From contig LUCW03000582.1 of assembly GCA_001586965.3 (NCBI GenBank), forward strand, positions 1 through 26,103: a DNA stretch of 26,103 nt. Direction: 5' to 3'. The first letter of the stretch is position 1; every line of letters begins with the position of its first letter. Under the pieces are notes generated by a model that was not told the DNA's origin, searched no databases, and saw only the letters and a program-made list of their open reading frames with translations. Source of the stretch: Sphaeroforma sirkka. Taxonomy: Eukaryota; Opisthokonta; Ichthyosporea; Ichthyophonida. The position numbers and the translations under genes were made by a program. Of the stretch, positions 1 to 11,509 are shown piece after piece.

Positions 1-449
1 ACACCACTTTTTGAAGATGCACGTGACCGTGAACTTCTAGAGTCTCGCAAGTTCTTTGCGAACGATACCACTATTCGAGGTGCTCTAGCTCATATGACAC
101 ATATGAATACTCGGATGGGTGGTCGTACCTATACTGGCGAATATTTATTAATTTGTCAGATGATGGAGACTCTGGGAGCTAACCTCTTTAAGAAAGTCAA
201 TGATGACATCATCGCCTATGGTGATTTGCGATCTATGCCTTGGTCTGTCTTTGAGAAGATAGTTCACAAGCATACCAATCCCTCTACTAGAGTACTTGGT
301 ACCACGAAAGAGCTACACCCAGCCCACTAAGCATAACGCAGTGAGAGACTAACACTGCGCGAACTAAGAAACCCTCGCACTACTACTGGAGAGGGTACTG
401 AAATACTACTTCTACTTACCTGAACCGAAAGGTTAAAGAGAAGATGAGA

Positions 450-620
450 GCTGCTTGCAAGAAGTGTGGTTACAACTCACAAAAGAAACGTAATATGGCA
501 AATTATGGAATGGTGGAGGCGAGCCCTGTTAAGGTATTACCAGGCATTGCCAGATTTTTGGACACTATATGAAAGAGTGTGCTACTTGCAAGGGTACTAA
601 CGGTTACTACAAAGAGGATT
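450..620 (+). other. Element A: Gag zinc-knuckle remnant
   Basis: Closely spaced Cys-x2-Cys and Gly-His..Cys patterns in a basic context look like two or three tandem CCHC knuckles of a retrotransposon nucleocapsid. They sit between the Gag remnant and the protease region, the usual place. This is a fossil. Confidence 0.55.
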
Positions 621-1309
621 GCAAAGGACAACACCGGACGTCCAAGTTAAGCACTGACGAGTACCATATGTGTACTCTGCGAGCAAGATTATGAGAAAAT
701 GTTCAATAAAATCCATACCAAAAGAGATGAACGTATCTTTCAAACGGTATTCGTAAATGGAGAAAAAAGTTATGGGCACTATTTGATCCAGGGCTGGAAG
801 TCTCTGCTATAATCACGCACGGAAGTAGCCTACGCTACAGATATGGCTGTCCATAACAGAAACAACTGATTTAATCTTTGGAAATGGCAAAGATTACTAC
901 TTGCAGAAGAAGCCATTGACTATACACACATAATGTTGTCAGATAGAGAAGTGAAGACTCACCTAATCGTTTACTGACATGTCTCAAATACGATTCAATT
1001 ATGGGTATGACCTGATCTTCTCGATTTAGGTATATAACACTCACTGGTCTGCCTTACCTAATGGGCCAGACCCGAATAAAGATCAGTCAGGTGATAATAT
1101 GTTTAAAGATGATACCTAAAGCCTCCGGAAGGTGAAGCAAAGGATATGATTCCACACTTCACCGATATAATTATGGACTTAATTATACAAAACAGGAAGA
1201 TTTGCAATAACTGACTGGTGTATGTTTAAGTTCTCTAATGGGGTACGTTAGACTTGACTTAACAAACGTCGACTTCTCTAAGCTAAAAGTGTCCTTCACA
1301 TAACTACGT

Positions 1310-2460
1310 GAGTTGGAGACACAAAGACGTTGTCGCAAACCCAAATCGAAGATTGGTTAAAACAGGGTCTAATTGAAATCAATTATGATGCAACCCCAGT
1401 TAACTTAGCTCTCTTAGCGGTCGATCAATATAAAATCTGATGGAACGTTTGGTAAAACAAGAGTGAGTGCCGGACCTGTCGCCAATCAACAAACCAATTC
1501 CGCAACATAGTTTTCCCTTACCTAAGATAAGCGAGATATACTACGCCAAAATGAGGTGCGACTATCTTTTCCAAGATAGACTTAAAAAGCTGCATTCCAT
1601 CAACTACAGATATATGAGGCCTCATAGGAAATACATATCCTTTACTTGGCAAGGTAGAAGTACCAGTTTAAAGGTGCACCTGAAGGCTTACACATGTTAC
1701 CTTCTTTCTTCAACAGAGTTATGATGGAAACTACTTGCTGACCTGTCAGTATAACGTATCAGTCTATTTAGATGATATAGTTTTCATTTACAAAGACAGC
1801 ACATGAGCATGCTAAACTCGTTAAAGAAGTCTTAAAGCGACTTAATCATGCTAAACTTAAGATTAACGAGGACAAGTGTTCTTTTGCTAAAGATACTATA
1901 CACTTACTTGGCTACACAGTATTTGGCAGCAGGGGTAGAAATTGATCGTGGCAAGAAACAGTTTCTGTTGGATTTATCAACATCAATTACTGGAAGAGAT
2001 GTGAACTCTGTGTGTGGGTTTGATAACTTCTCGGATTCGGTATCACATCTTTCTCATTACTTAAAGCCTTTCAGTCACCTACGGCTGCACAAAGGACCTT
2101 TGGGAAAGCTTTGGACCAAAGAATGTGATGATGCATTAAAACTAGTCAAAAGTAAAGTAATGGACGCACCCATCATGCAGTACCCTGTGGATGGTGTCCC
2201 ATTCAAGTAGCAACCGACGCTTCAGATCGAGCGGTAGGTGGAGTGTTTTACCAAACGATAAATGGTAAACCGCGCTACATAAAATTCTTTAGCAAGAGTT
2301 ATAATAAGAGTCAATGGAATTACCCTACCGTTAAACAAGAGCTCCTTGCTATAGAAGTTACTGCGCTAAGACAGTTTAAAGACTACCTTTATGGAAGTTA
2401 CTTTTTACTGTCGCATGTGATCAAAGTCTTTAACATACTTAAAAGATATGAACCCTGATT
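1310..2460 (+). other. Element A: reverse transcriptase and RNase H remnant
   Basis: Decayed RT palm with the YLDD-type box at 1765-1776, followed by a region with an EHAKLVKEVL-like thumb segment and then an RNase H with a TDAS motif, a KSYNKSQWNY-like block and KQELLAI. These are standard Ty3/gypsy signatures in standard order. The same blocks occur in element B, clearly diverged. This is a fossil. Confidence 0.85.
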
Positions 2461-2629
2461 CACAGTTGGTGAGCCGCTGGCATGACATTATTGCCAGGTT
2501 TGCTTTTAATATACACACATACCAGGAATACATAACCATCTTCCTGACATGCTCTCTCGACTTGTGCCCGACTACCAGAAAACAGTCAAGGAGTTATTAG
2601 CAACCGATTGGAAGCTAAATAAGAAATGG

Positions 2630-2990
2630 TTTATCCTCGCTCAATCACGATGGGGTCCATTTGCTGTTGATATGTTCGCCGCAGAACATAACAAACAGGT
2701 TTCTGAATATAGGTCGTTGAATCATCCTAAAGGTGATGCATTTCAGCTTGACAAAATCAAAGCATAATGCGTGGGCTAACCCACCTTGTCAACTTATCTC
2801 ACAGTTGTTAAATTATGTTAATATTACTAAGTCTACCATCACGCTATGTTGTCCCTTACGTAACTCCCGACCCATGGATACGTGATTTAATTAATATGAT
2901 TCAAGACGAACCTATTTATGTCGACCGTGAAAACCGACACGTTCTTGTATCAGGGATCCTATTCTATTAAGAAGACACCTTGGAAACACA
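2630..2990 (+). other. Element A: Dam-like methyltransferase domain remnant
   Basis: After RNase H come a WGPFAVDMFAAEHN-like block, an AWANPPC block (NPP codons near 2778-2786), a TITLCCPL-like strand and then a KTPWKHTIVCRIGP block. The order 'DxFA..N..', '(N/D)PP(Y/F/W)' and a hydrophobic strand ending in P matches phage-type DNA N6-adenine methyltransferases, a domain known from DIRS-type retrotransposons. Element B has the same domain in the same place. The fold assignment is by motif and is inference. Confidence 0.55.
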
Positions 2991-3212
2991 CCATTGTTTG
3001 TCGCATCGGTCCTGCAGGTACCACTAAGTGGAAACCCTCAACCGAATTCTTAGCTAAACTAGAGGAGTCTAAAGAGGTTGAACAAAAGCTCAAGACTCGT
3101 ACAACACATGCACCCAACAAGATTGCAGTCGAGGTAATGCCGATTGAAACGGCATTAGATCGTAAAAACATGGAACTAGTTAAGGCCATGGATCAAAGAC
3201 TGTGGTCAGAAT

Positions 3213-3660
3213 ACAAGTACTTATATTTATTTGATTATTTTAGGTTTATTACAAGTTTTACAGTTTATCAGAATAATCTGATAAACTGGGTTTTAAGGTT
3301 TTGCTGGTTTTACAGCACATGACTAATGACTCATTTAAGAGTCAGTCATTTTAGGATTACTGTTTATAATTACTAATAAATGAACATCGTCCCCTCCTGA
3401 GGAGGAGAACGTTGAGATACAGTTATCTCGCATATACTTACTACATTTTTAACTTACCATAGAAGTTGTTAGTTTATTAGTAATTACAGAGAAAGCTACA
3501 GAATATGAATTAGTCAGTAGCTGGCACATATTTTTTTGTTATAAGTATAACAATTGAAAGACAATGCGAACAGAGAATGTCGCATCAAATTGAACGATTT
3601 AGATTATCCGAACGATTTAGATTGAATTGAACGATTTAGATTGGATTAACGACGTGTGAA
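3213..3660. repeat. Hairpin-rich AT-rich block at the A/B junction, with a small tandem repeat
   Basis: No gene is visible. Perfect or near-perfect inverted repeats crowd the block: 3261-3271/3278-3288 (11 bp, 6-nt loop); 3319-3332/3339-3349 (11 bp with a 3-nt bulge, loop ATTTAA); 3368-3380/3473-3485 (13 bp) enclosing 3393-3398/3400-3405, 3414-3419/3424-3429 and 3451-3455/3463-3467; 3536-3542/3547-3553; and 3564-3569/3580-3585 inside 3551-3555/3588-3592. At 3592-3647 the word GAACGATTTAGATT occurs three times at 18-19 bp spacing. Whether this belongs to element A, to element B's LTR or to a separate insertion is unclear. Confidence 0.7.
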
Positions 3661-4759
3661 CGACGAGGATGAAGAAAGAATCTACTAATACGAGTGAACC
3701 CGAAGAGCGAACATTCCAATCAAGCAGAACATTAACCAGGGTCAACAAGGAAAGTCTCACGACGATCAAATGACGAAATCAGACAATCAGTCAGAATCCA
3801 CAGATAAGTAGTCATGTGTGAGTACAGGTAGGGAAGGTTGTTTTCAGTGTGAGACAAGTACAAATCGTATTGCAAGCTAATGAGCTTAAATTGTATTTAA
3901 GAAGTTGTTAGAAGAAAGTTCTTTAGGATCCACAGTAGGGTAGTAGAGATGGGAGATGTACATGGTTAGTACCGACTCGGTTAGTACGATGACGCAAAGA
4001 ATCAGCGGCATACTAGATTATTTTTTACAAAAGTTTTCAGAATGGGATATTAGGAAGCATACAGAGACACAAGTAAGCACCTGTGAGTTATTAGGAGCAT
4101 ATAAGGGTGGGGCGCACATAACACGAACGATGCAAGTAAATACAAGGTTAAATTGTGGAAATGATATGCGAACACACTCAAATCACTAGAACTTCCAGAT
4201 AAATCAGGTCAACGGAGAGGATCAACAGTATGCACAGAAGGTGTGGTTGACGGCAGCTTAGTTTAGGAGTGCAGTAACGAGCAATCGTTCTTAGATCAAG
4301 AAGCATATTCCAACAACCGCAACAGCACACGACAAGGACATCACGGGTAAGAAGAGTAAAAGAGGAGCGATGAGGGAAGTTCCCAACAGGGTCCTGCGAA
4401 TAGGCCGTCATTAGGCCGGAGTAAGAGCTGGCGAGGAGTAGAACAAGAAGTGGCTCCGACTAATGAGGCACTCAACCATATGTTATTGTGGGATGACGAG
4501 TAAGACAGCTGGTAGTGTTAGAGTAGATAGACTATCCACACTACTTATGTAAGTGTAGGAAATAAAACAGTCACGAGGGAACCCACGAGTTCCTCGGAGA
4601 TCGATGTCGAGACGTTATGTGTTTGAAGGATGAAATTTAATAGAAAATGGATATTTATATTCAGTACTCTATCAGTTCATTCGCACACATTTCTAGTTCT
4701 CCATTGACAAACAACTCACCAACCATGTCCTACCCCGCCAAAGTCGTAGACAGCAACTC
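3661..4759 (+). other. Element B leader or LTR-like region
   Basis: About 1.1 kb with no convincing gene ahead of Gag. It holds nested inverted repeats at 4512-4518/4538-4544 (inner 4526-4529/4533-4536) and 4574-4582/4589-4596, and a perfect 7-bp hairpin at 3885-3891/3895-3901. It is in the right place for a 5' LTR plus leader, but no matching 3' copy was found, so the LTR label is inference. Confidence 0.35.
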
Positions 4760-6960
4760 TTGAATCCTGAGCGCCGCAAGGAAGATGATATCGACCGACG
4801 TGGAACTAAACGTCGTCAGTCCCATACGGAACGCTCCGCTCCGCACTCAGGTCAGGCTCTGGAGGGGCAACAACAGACACATCTTGGGGCTCCACACATT
4901 ATATCCGCGGACGACAAGCAGCCACCAACAGCAAACAAAAATGGACCTGCACAATCTGACGAGGATGTCATATTCGAGGGTGAGACCAAGGAAGTACCCG
5001 ACCTGCGTGCGGACAGTAGTCAGACTTTTATTGGTGAACAGGTAGCTAGTGAGGCTGTCCCTCGTTCGTCTCAGGATACTCCAGGGGCCTTATTTCCCAG
5101 TAATGACCCACCACGCCTCCCACCTAACAAGCGGAAGCGTCACCGGAACCGTACCAACAACAAGGAAACGGCACGGGAACAATCGTCAGCTCAGAAACTC
5201 ACGGAGCTGATGACACAACAGCAGTCTCTCTTTGAAAAATACGAACAGAGGTTACAGCGCATAAACGCCGGACGAACTACACTAGGGCCGGCCGCTAAGG
5301 AGAGTTCTTCTGACGCACACGAACGGGTACAGGCAGTACCAGAGGTCGAAGACAACCCTACCTTCCGAATTCAAGGATGTGAGCGTCCGTTTTATGGACT
5401 CGGGTACAAATCACCAGGGTCAGAGGACAGTTCAACCGAGGAGGATGGTACTCTGTCTGCCAGTGAGAACACACCAACTTTTCAAGAGTTCGCACATGAA
5501 CAAGTATTAGCCAGACAGAATCCTCAAGGTAAGGAGGCGGTGAAGAATAGACAGGACCGATTAAGTACGAACCTGCGCCAACAACAGCAACGTCAGTGGG
5601 GCGAGAAAGAAGCGCCCAGTGAATATGTACAGACACCTAAACGACAAGAGAAGGAGACAACAGTGCCTCCGCCCACACCGGCTAGTATCGAGAAAAGGCG
5701 ACAAGCGCTACACGCACGGATACTACATTTAAGTGACGAACTATGCCAAGCAATCGAGGAGAATAACACGGCTCGAGCTGAGGCTCTTCGGGGCGTGATT
5801 GAGACACTTCGAGCTACATTAGAGTCCCGACCGGTAGAGAAGCGTCCTGTACCTTCACCACGTACGTGGCCTGATTGGCCGTCGAACAGATACTACCTAC
5901 ATGATATTATGGAACGGGACACAAGAGGGGCTCTCCTCGAGGCGTTCAAGAACGCACAAATCGCAGGGCTGGACGAGAGTTGGAACCTTACATGGTTTCA
6001 TAAGGTACTATCTTACTTCAAGGCGGAGAAGTCAACGCTGGACTACATCCGCGACAACTCTGAACGGTTGAAGACATGCACACCTCAGCTACAGATCGAA
6101 CAGATCTGTTCGCACGAAACACAAGCCACTGTCGATCCGCGTTTCGCAAGTTAGCCAAGGGCCAAAGTCGGAACATGCACACTCCTCTTATGGAACAAAT
6201 GACACAGCTCATGGAGAACCACAGGAGGGCACGTGAACGGTGCCAGACAGATGCCGACTTCCAACAGAATTTAGTGAACCACTGCATTGTACAACTGTTA
6301 GAAGAAGCTCTCAACGGCCGTACGTATGAACGTACTCTACAGTTGCATCCCAAATGGCAACTGATGGAGACACACGAGCTTATACAGCTGTTGAGCCCTG
6401 ACATTCAGGATGCACAGCAACGTACGACAGCACGTTTCCAGGGTCGCAACAACCGCGAGGGCCCGACGACCAATGGAAGTCGCGACCACACCAATAGCCC
6501 CCCAACCTACAGACGAGTAGACGACAAACGCAGAATTGGACTCAACGGCCCCAACCTACGGTACCAACGACTTGTGCGGGGTGCCAGGCACAGGCGCCAC
6601 CAGGTGGTAGGCACATCCCACGGTGTCATCATTTCAGGGCGTCGCAAGCGGTGAGCTCGGAGGGTCGGGCAAGGCTATACGACAACAATCGTTCTTTGAG
6701 GGACGTACAATCGGTACACAGACCGTCCACAACGTCAACCGCAGGACAGGGGCAGAATACATCCCAGACTAGAGACGTAGTCACAATCCGTCCGACGCCT
6801 CAAGTACAGGTGAATGCGATTACACAGGACGAAGACTTGGCTCCACCATCGGAAGCTACAGAGATTCATATCAACACGATCCTTTACGAAGACTTCGAGC
6901 ACATGACGTCAACACCAAACCACACCTATGAGACGTGGGAGTCGGTAGCCGATCATGCAT
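4760..6960 (+). other. Element B: Gag region
   Basis: A long polar, Gln/Arg/Glu-rich Gag-type region. The first part is low-complexity and charged. It is followed by a predicted coiled coil (around 5690-5830, rich in Glu/Arg/Leu/Ala heptads), then a helical capsid-like part (around 5880-6420) and a Cys/His cluster like a zinc knuckle near 6570-6630. Position upstream of the protease and overall character support Gag. There is little sequence identity to name a specific clade. This is a fossil. Confidence 0.65.
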
Positions 6961-7049
6961 GAGAGGTGAGGGTGTCTGAGTCGGATAGGAGCTTCATATT
7001 TGTTACCACGATTGGAGCAGTGATGGCAATACAAGACCCATTGCTGACG

Positions 7050-7360
7050 TCAGACAACCGAGTCTATATTCAAGTACAAATCAACGGACGTACGTTCAAA
7101 GCCTTGATAGACACGGGAGCAAATAGAAGTTGTATCTCACAGACATCCGCAGACCTCCTTGGCCGACCAATAACTCCGGCACCACCTGGGTCATTTATAT
7201 ATTTAGCTGACAAGGCGGTGCGAACTCCTCGACTGGGGACGACGGAAGTGGTACATATAAGGTACGGTACCAGAGTTATCGACGGTTCATTAGAATTGAT
7301 GAACTTGCCGACGGGTATAGATGTTATAGTGGGGCAAGATATGTTGAAAGGCTTGGGCCT
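7050..7360 (+). other. Element B: retropepsin-like aspartic protease
   Basis: A single-domain retroviral-type aspartic protease: the LIDTGANRSCIS motif has its catalytic Asp codon at 7110, followed by the hydrophobic LPTGIDVIVGQDML block that forms the second conserved half. It sits between Gag and RT as in Ty3/gypsy. This is a fossil. Confidence 0.85.
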
Positions 7361-7639
7361 ATACATAGGCGGTATCCAATCGCCACTTGCACCAATAGAC
7401 CCCACAGAACTAGATGAGCTCCTCGAACCCATACCACGCCGACAAGCACCTAACACGACGGAACCCGTCGATGTACGCGAACGGTTAGCACAGGATTTGG
7501 AAGCCAATGCGGAAATTGCCGACAACGCGCGCTGTCGTCTGGAAGGGAGGAGTGAGGTAACCATCCCAGTAACCCATGAACAAGCGTTGCAGATGCGGCG
7601 ATCGGCGCGTAACTTCGTATCCGATCGATGGCTCCCCTA

Positions 7640-8330
7640 TGTGGATGAACAAGTGAAGAAGTGGTTGACGGATTTGGTGATCACGAAACGAACGACACCA
7701 ACGACTGTTAATCTTCCTCTCCTTGCGGTACCGACATTCGGTGCGGAAGGCAACGTCAAGAAGGTACGCGTGTGTTTAGACATGCGTGCCGTTAACGCGC
7801 TTATTCCTGGTGACCAGTTCCTGATCCCCAAGGTCAACGAACTCATATCTCGCCTCAAGAGTAAGAAGTACTACACGACGCTGGACATATCGGCTGCATA
7901 CCACAGGCTGCCCATCCATCCAGACTCACAATACTTATTTAGTTTTACACACGAACGTTATCAGTACTCGTTCACATCAGCACCGTTCGGTCTTCATGTA
8001 CTCACGCAGCAGTTTCAACGTACCTTGAGTACAATACTTGATGGCTTACCGGTTCACCACTATATCGATGACATAGTTATCGCCAGTGACGGTTATGACG
8101 AACACGTTAGGACGGTGCAGAAGGTGATACAACGCTTAACATACCACAGTTTTAAGCTTAACCCTGCCAAGTGCCACTTCGCTATCTCCGAAGTCATGAT
8201 CCTAGGGAAGAAAGTATCGGCACAAGGCATTGACATTGACCATGAAAAGCAGGCCAAGCTGATCGACTGGCCCACACCACTACGGTACAAAGATATAACC
8301 TCGGCGTTGGGTTTAGCAAATTACCTCCAC
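7640..8330 (+). other. Element B: reverse transcriptase
   Basis: Ty3/gypsy RT with LPLLAVPTFG, RVCLDMRAVN, YYTTLDISAAYHRLPI, FTSAPFGL and the catalytic box YIDDIV (YIDD codons 8061-8072). The catalytic Asp residues of the D..DD triad are visible. It joins the RNase H domain through a normal connection region. This is a fossil. Confidence 0.93.
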
Positions 8331-8489
8331 GAACATCTGCCTAATTTCGCGAACACGGTTGCACCCTTGCGCGAATTTTGCAAACTCAAACCAAAGGAGT
8401 TGATAGGTGATCGTTGGGAGGAGAGACATGCACAGGCGTGGCAGGCAATGAAGGACGCAGTGGTGAATGCTGTGGCGTTACACTTTCCG

Positions 8490-8860
8490 GTCGACGGCAT
8501 TCCTCTGAACTTGGAAACCGACGCTAGCGATTACGGTTTAGGGGAGCGCTATTCCAATGGGTCAACGGTAAGAAACATTACTTAATGTTCTTTAGTAAGA
8601 CTCTGAACCATGCGCAACAGAACTACGCCACACCTATGAAGGAGTTACTGGCATTGGTATATGGACTGACACATTTCAGGGAATACTTGGATGGGCAACG
8701 GTTTGCGGTCTTCACGGACCACAAGGCCCTTGTGTATATGAACACACAGCTCAAGCTTAATCCGATGCTTCAGAGATGGCATCATATCATCGCGCCATTC
8801 AACTTTACCATATCGCATATACCAGGAGAGACAAATGTGCTCCCGGACATGTTAAGTAGA
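8490..8860 (+). other. Element B: RNase H
   Basis: RNase H of the Ty3 type: TDASDYGLG near 8519-8545, the MKELLAL helix, FTDHKALVYM and a terminal ISHIPGETNVLPDMLSR block that marks the domain end. It degrades the RNA strand during reverse transcription in this family. This is a fossil. Confidence 0.88.
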
Positions 8861-8929
8861 GTACACGAGGGGACAGCGGAGCAGGACGAACTCGAAATAA
8901 TGTATACAGACGGCTGGCAGTTATTCTCT

Positions 8930-9330
8930 AGTTACTTTGAACAAGCGCAACAACACTTTGGACCGAATGACATAGATGTATTTGCGGACCCAACCAACGC
9001 TCAGCTTCCTCGGTTCTGGACGAAGGATGATGGGGAAGGAGCGTTTGCCCACGACTGGTCGATAGTCGATGGATGGATGAACACGCCTTGGGAACAGATA
9101 CACAGGATGTTACGCAAGATACGAGCCGACGGCGCACGGGCCACAATATGTCTACCATGGGTACCAAGAGCACCATGGTTCGACCTGTTCAAGCAGTTAT
9201 TGCAGACAGAACCGGTGCTGGTACCACGGACACCACACACGTTCCTCAAGTACGCTAAGTACGCATGTGGGAAGACACCATGGGGTCATACCGTAGTAGC
9301 ACGGGTGGGTCCTCCCAATGGATTCAAACT
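8930..9330 (+). other. Element B: Dam-like N6-adenine methyltransferase-type domain
   Basis: Between RNase H and integrase lies about 130 residues reading IDVFADPTNAQLPRFW, GAFAHDW, WMNTPWEQI (NTPW codons 9080-9091), RATICLPWVPRAPWF and KTPWGHTVVARVGPP. The spacing of a 'DxxAxxxNxxxPRFxT' block, a 'DW' pair, an NPP(Y/W)-like box and a hydrophobic strand ending in P..xxW(F/W) is that of phage DNA N6-adenine methyltransferases. A related domain is known in DIRS-type retrotransposons. The box is a variant (T in place of the first P), so activity is doubtful. Alternative: a distinct host-derived module of unknown fold. Confidence 0.55.
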
Positions 9331-9479
9331 GGACCCGCTGTTTTCACAGCGATTTGGTTTTGCAGAACCAAAGCATACAAAATATGTCATGTGCTTAGAC
9401 ACAGCGCGAGAAATCTCAGTGGCACTGGCAGAGGCAGAGGGTCAACCGGCGTTTGCACAAGCGAGTCCGGCGGAGAAAC

Positions 9480-10525
9480 AGCGTCGTACGCAACTCACGC
9501 AAGCGCAACACGAACAAGGACATCATGGGGCGGCGGACACAGTCCAACAACTTCGTCAGAACGGTCACATTTGGCCAGGGGCACTTGAGTTAGCCACAGA
9601 AGTTAAGCGGCAATGTGGCACATGTTTGGGACAGGACACACTTCGTAAAGGTTTCCACCCGATGATTAGCATCGATGCACGCTACCCGTGGGACCATATT
9701 CAAGTGGACTACATCCCGATGCCACTAGAGTCCAGACGCAAGAACAATTATATTCTTCACGTCTTAGACATCGCCACAGGCTATTCTATCCTTCGAGCCA
9801 CACCGGACAAGACAAAGGAAACCACGACACAGACACTCATAGAGATTTTTTTGGCGAACATGGTTTCCCCGTAAAATCAAACAGACATGGGGAAGGAGTT
9901 CACCAACAAGTTAGTGGAGCTTCTGGTCCAGGAAGTGGGGATGCTACATAAGGTGTCTCCACCATATCGACCCCAAGTGCTGGGCGCGGCAGAACGACGT
10001 CACAAGGAGATTACACGTTCTATTCGACAATGCTGTGAGGCAGTTCCCCTTCGATGGGACGAACGCCTTCCGTTTACGATGCTATACCAGAACCTTCGGA
10101 TATCCCGTCGCCATAAGAGTGCACCGTTTAGCGTGTACTTTGGCCGCCGCCATGTTCCGTTCGCCGATTTCACGGACGAGTTACCGGATTCTCAGCCGAT
10201 GACGAATGACACCTGGGCACAACGATTAGACCAGTTACAGGACACTATATTGCCGACCCTCCACCACATTACCAAGAAGTATACAGGCAAGCTTACGACG
10301 ACATTTGACCGCCTGCATGCTCACGACTTGGTACATTTCGACGAAGGAGATGTGGTCATGGTACAATCAGAAGGCCGAACAACGAAGGCTATGCGGCCAT
10401 TGTTTGGACCATATGTAGTCAAAGCTAGACACGGCCAACGCTACGAGTTAGCGAACAAGGATGATTCCGCCCCACCAGAATTCAAGACCAAACCGGTACG
10501 GGTGGAACTCCTCTCAAAACTCTAA
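9480..10525 (+). other. Element B: integrase with GPY/F module
   Basis: The integrase opens with an HHCC zinc-binding domain (HEQGHHGAADT.. and CGTCLGQD, about 9505-9640), followed by a DDE core beginning at the HIQVDYIP block (about 9697) and ending in the GAAERRHKE helix carrying the catalytic Glu (about 9984). The C-terminal part has LVHFDEGDVVMV and a GPY/F module (LFGPYVVKARH, about 10398-10430). No chromodomain is visible before the element ends. This is a fossil. Confidence 0.9.
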
Positions 10526-11509
10526 GAGAACCTGAAGCTCGCACTCAACTACTTAAAGCGCTGCTTAAAGAACAGCCAGGAGTTGCGAAACAACTGAAGA
10601 AGATACTTCAACAATCTAATGTTGTCAATTATGTATCTCAGGAGTCTACCCCTCCTGATACCGAGGTTGCCCTTTCCAACAGGACTATGGTTCATCCAGC
10701 CAGCGTTACGCAGAATCTGACTGACTTAGAGGAGCTCGAAAGTAGAGTTAAAATTATACATAATTTAACGCATCGAGCATATGAGCATACTTATAAAATG
10801 GCTATTCGTGCAGGGCTTGATCACCCGGCGCTGAAAGAAGCCATACGTGAAGTATACCGACGCTGTACTGATTGTGAAAAGAACCAGATAAAGCGATACG
10901 GTTGGGCACCCCTAAAAGTGTGACAGAAGACCAACCGATGCGCCGAGTCATAGTCGATTTGGCTAAACGCCCGCGATCCAAGCATACTGGCGATGTATAT
11001 ATCTGTCATTTCTTATGTGTGGCGTCGGGCTATAACTTGATTTATGCAATACCGAACAAACGTCCACAAACAGTGGCAGAATTATGCTATCACGTCTTTA
11101 ATGACTTCGGTTTCCCCCGGGTACTATGTTCTGATAACGGTAGTGAGCTTTGTACCGACGTAATGGAGGCACTTATACTCGTATCAGGCATGACCCATAG
11201 GCGTGGTGTTCCTTACAAACCTCAAACGCAGGGTGCAAATGAGACACGTCATAGAGAACTTAAGAAACTCTTGCGCACCGCACTAGACGACGTTGAGGAT
11301 ATGTGGCCTTATCATTTGAAATGTGTTCAGACTCAAATGAATAACTGCATGAATCCTCAAACTGGAACACTCCCGTTTCACTATTTCTTTGGCTGCTATA
11401 GTGAATTACAAGCTATTACAAGACAAACCTGCGCCCGAGAAACACGATACTCCGTGGCTACAAAAGATCGAGCATATGCAGAACATTGTTTACATGTAAT
11501 AGCCGGGCC

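Larger units (their letters stand above)
1..3212 (+). mobile_element. Element A, left part: decayed Ty3/gypsy LTR retrotransposon
   Basis: This is a fossil Ty3/gypsy element (Metaviridae) that starts left of the window. In order it shows a Gag remnant (1-330), tandem zinc-knuckle-like motifs (about 450-620), an aspartic protease region (about 760-1080), reverse transcriptase (about 1310-2000, with a YLDD-type active-site box at 1765-1776), RNase H (about 2190-2460, TDAS-type motif near 2215) and a methyltransferase-like domain (about 2630-2990). The order and many residues match element B downstream. It is heavily broken, with well over ten interruptions, so it is old. It is AT-richer than element B. 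The integrase half is found at about 10526-12850, displaced by element B. No 5' LTR is visible, since the element runs off the left edge. Family assignment is firm; outer limits are not. Confidence 0.88.
3660..10525 (+). mobile_element. Element B: Ty3/gypsy LTR retrotransposon nested in element A
   Basis: A second Ty3/gypsy element, better preserved and more GC-rich than A. Order: leader and possible LTR remnant (about 3660-4750), Gag (about 4760-6960), protease (about 7050-7360), reverse transcriptase (about 7640-8330), RNase H (about 8490-8860), Dam-like domain (about 8930-9330), then integrase with H2C2, core and GPY/F (about 9480-10525). It lies between the two halves of A, so it inserted later. 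It is broken by roughly four or five interruptions but otherwise long and clean, so it is relatively young. No 3' LTR copy was recognised by eye: A-type sequence begins directly after the pol end. The left boundary is uncertain. Confidence 0.88.

Noticed and set aside
7070-7858. Minus-strand open frames under element B's pol
   Set aside because: They are antisense shadows of protease and reverse transcriptase coding sequence.
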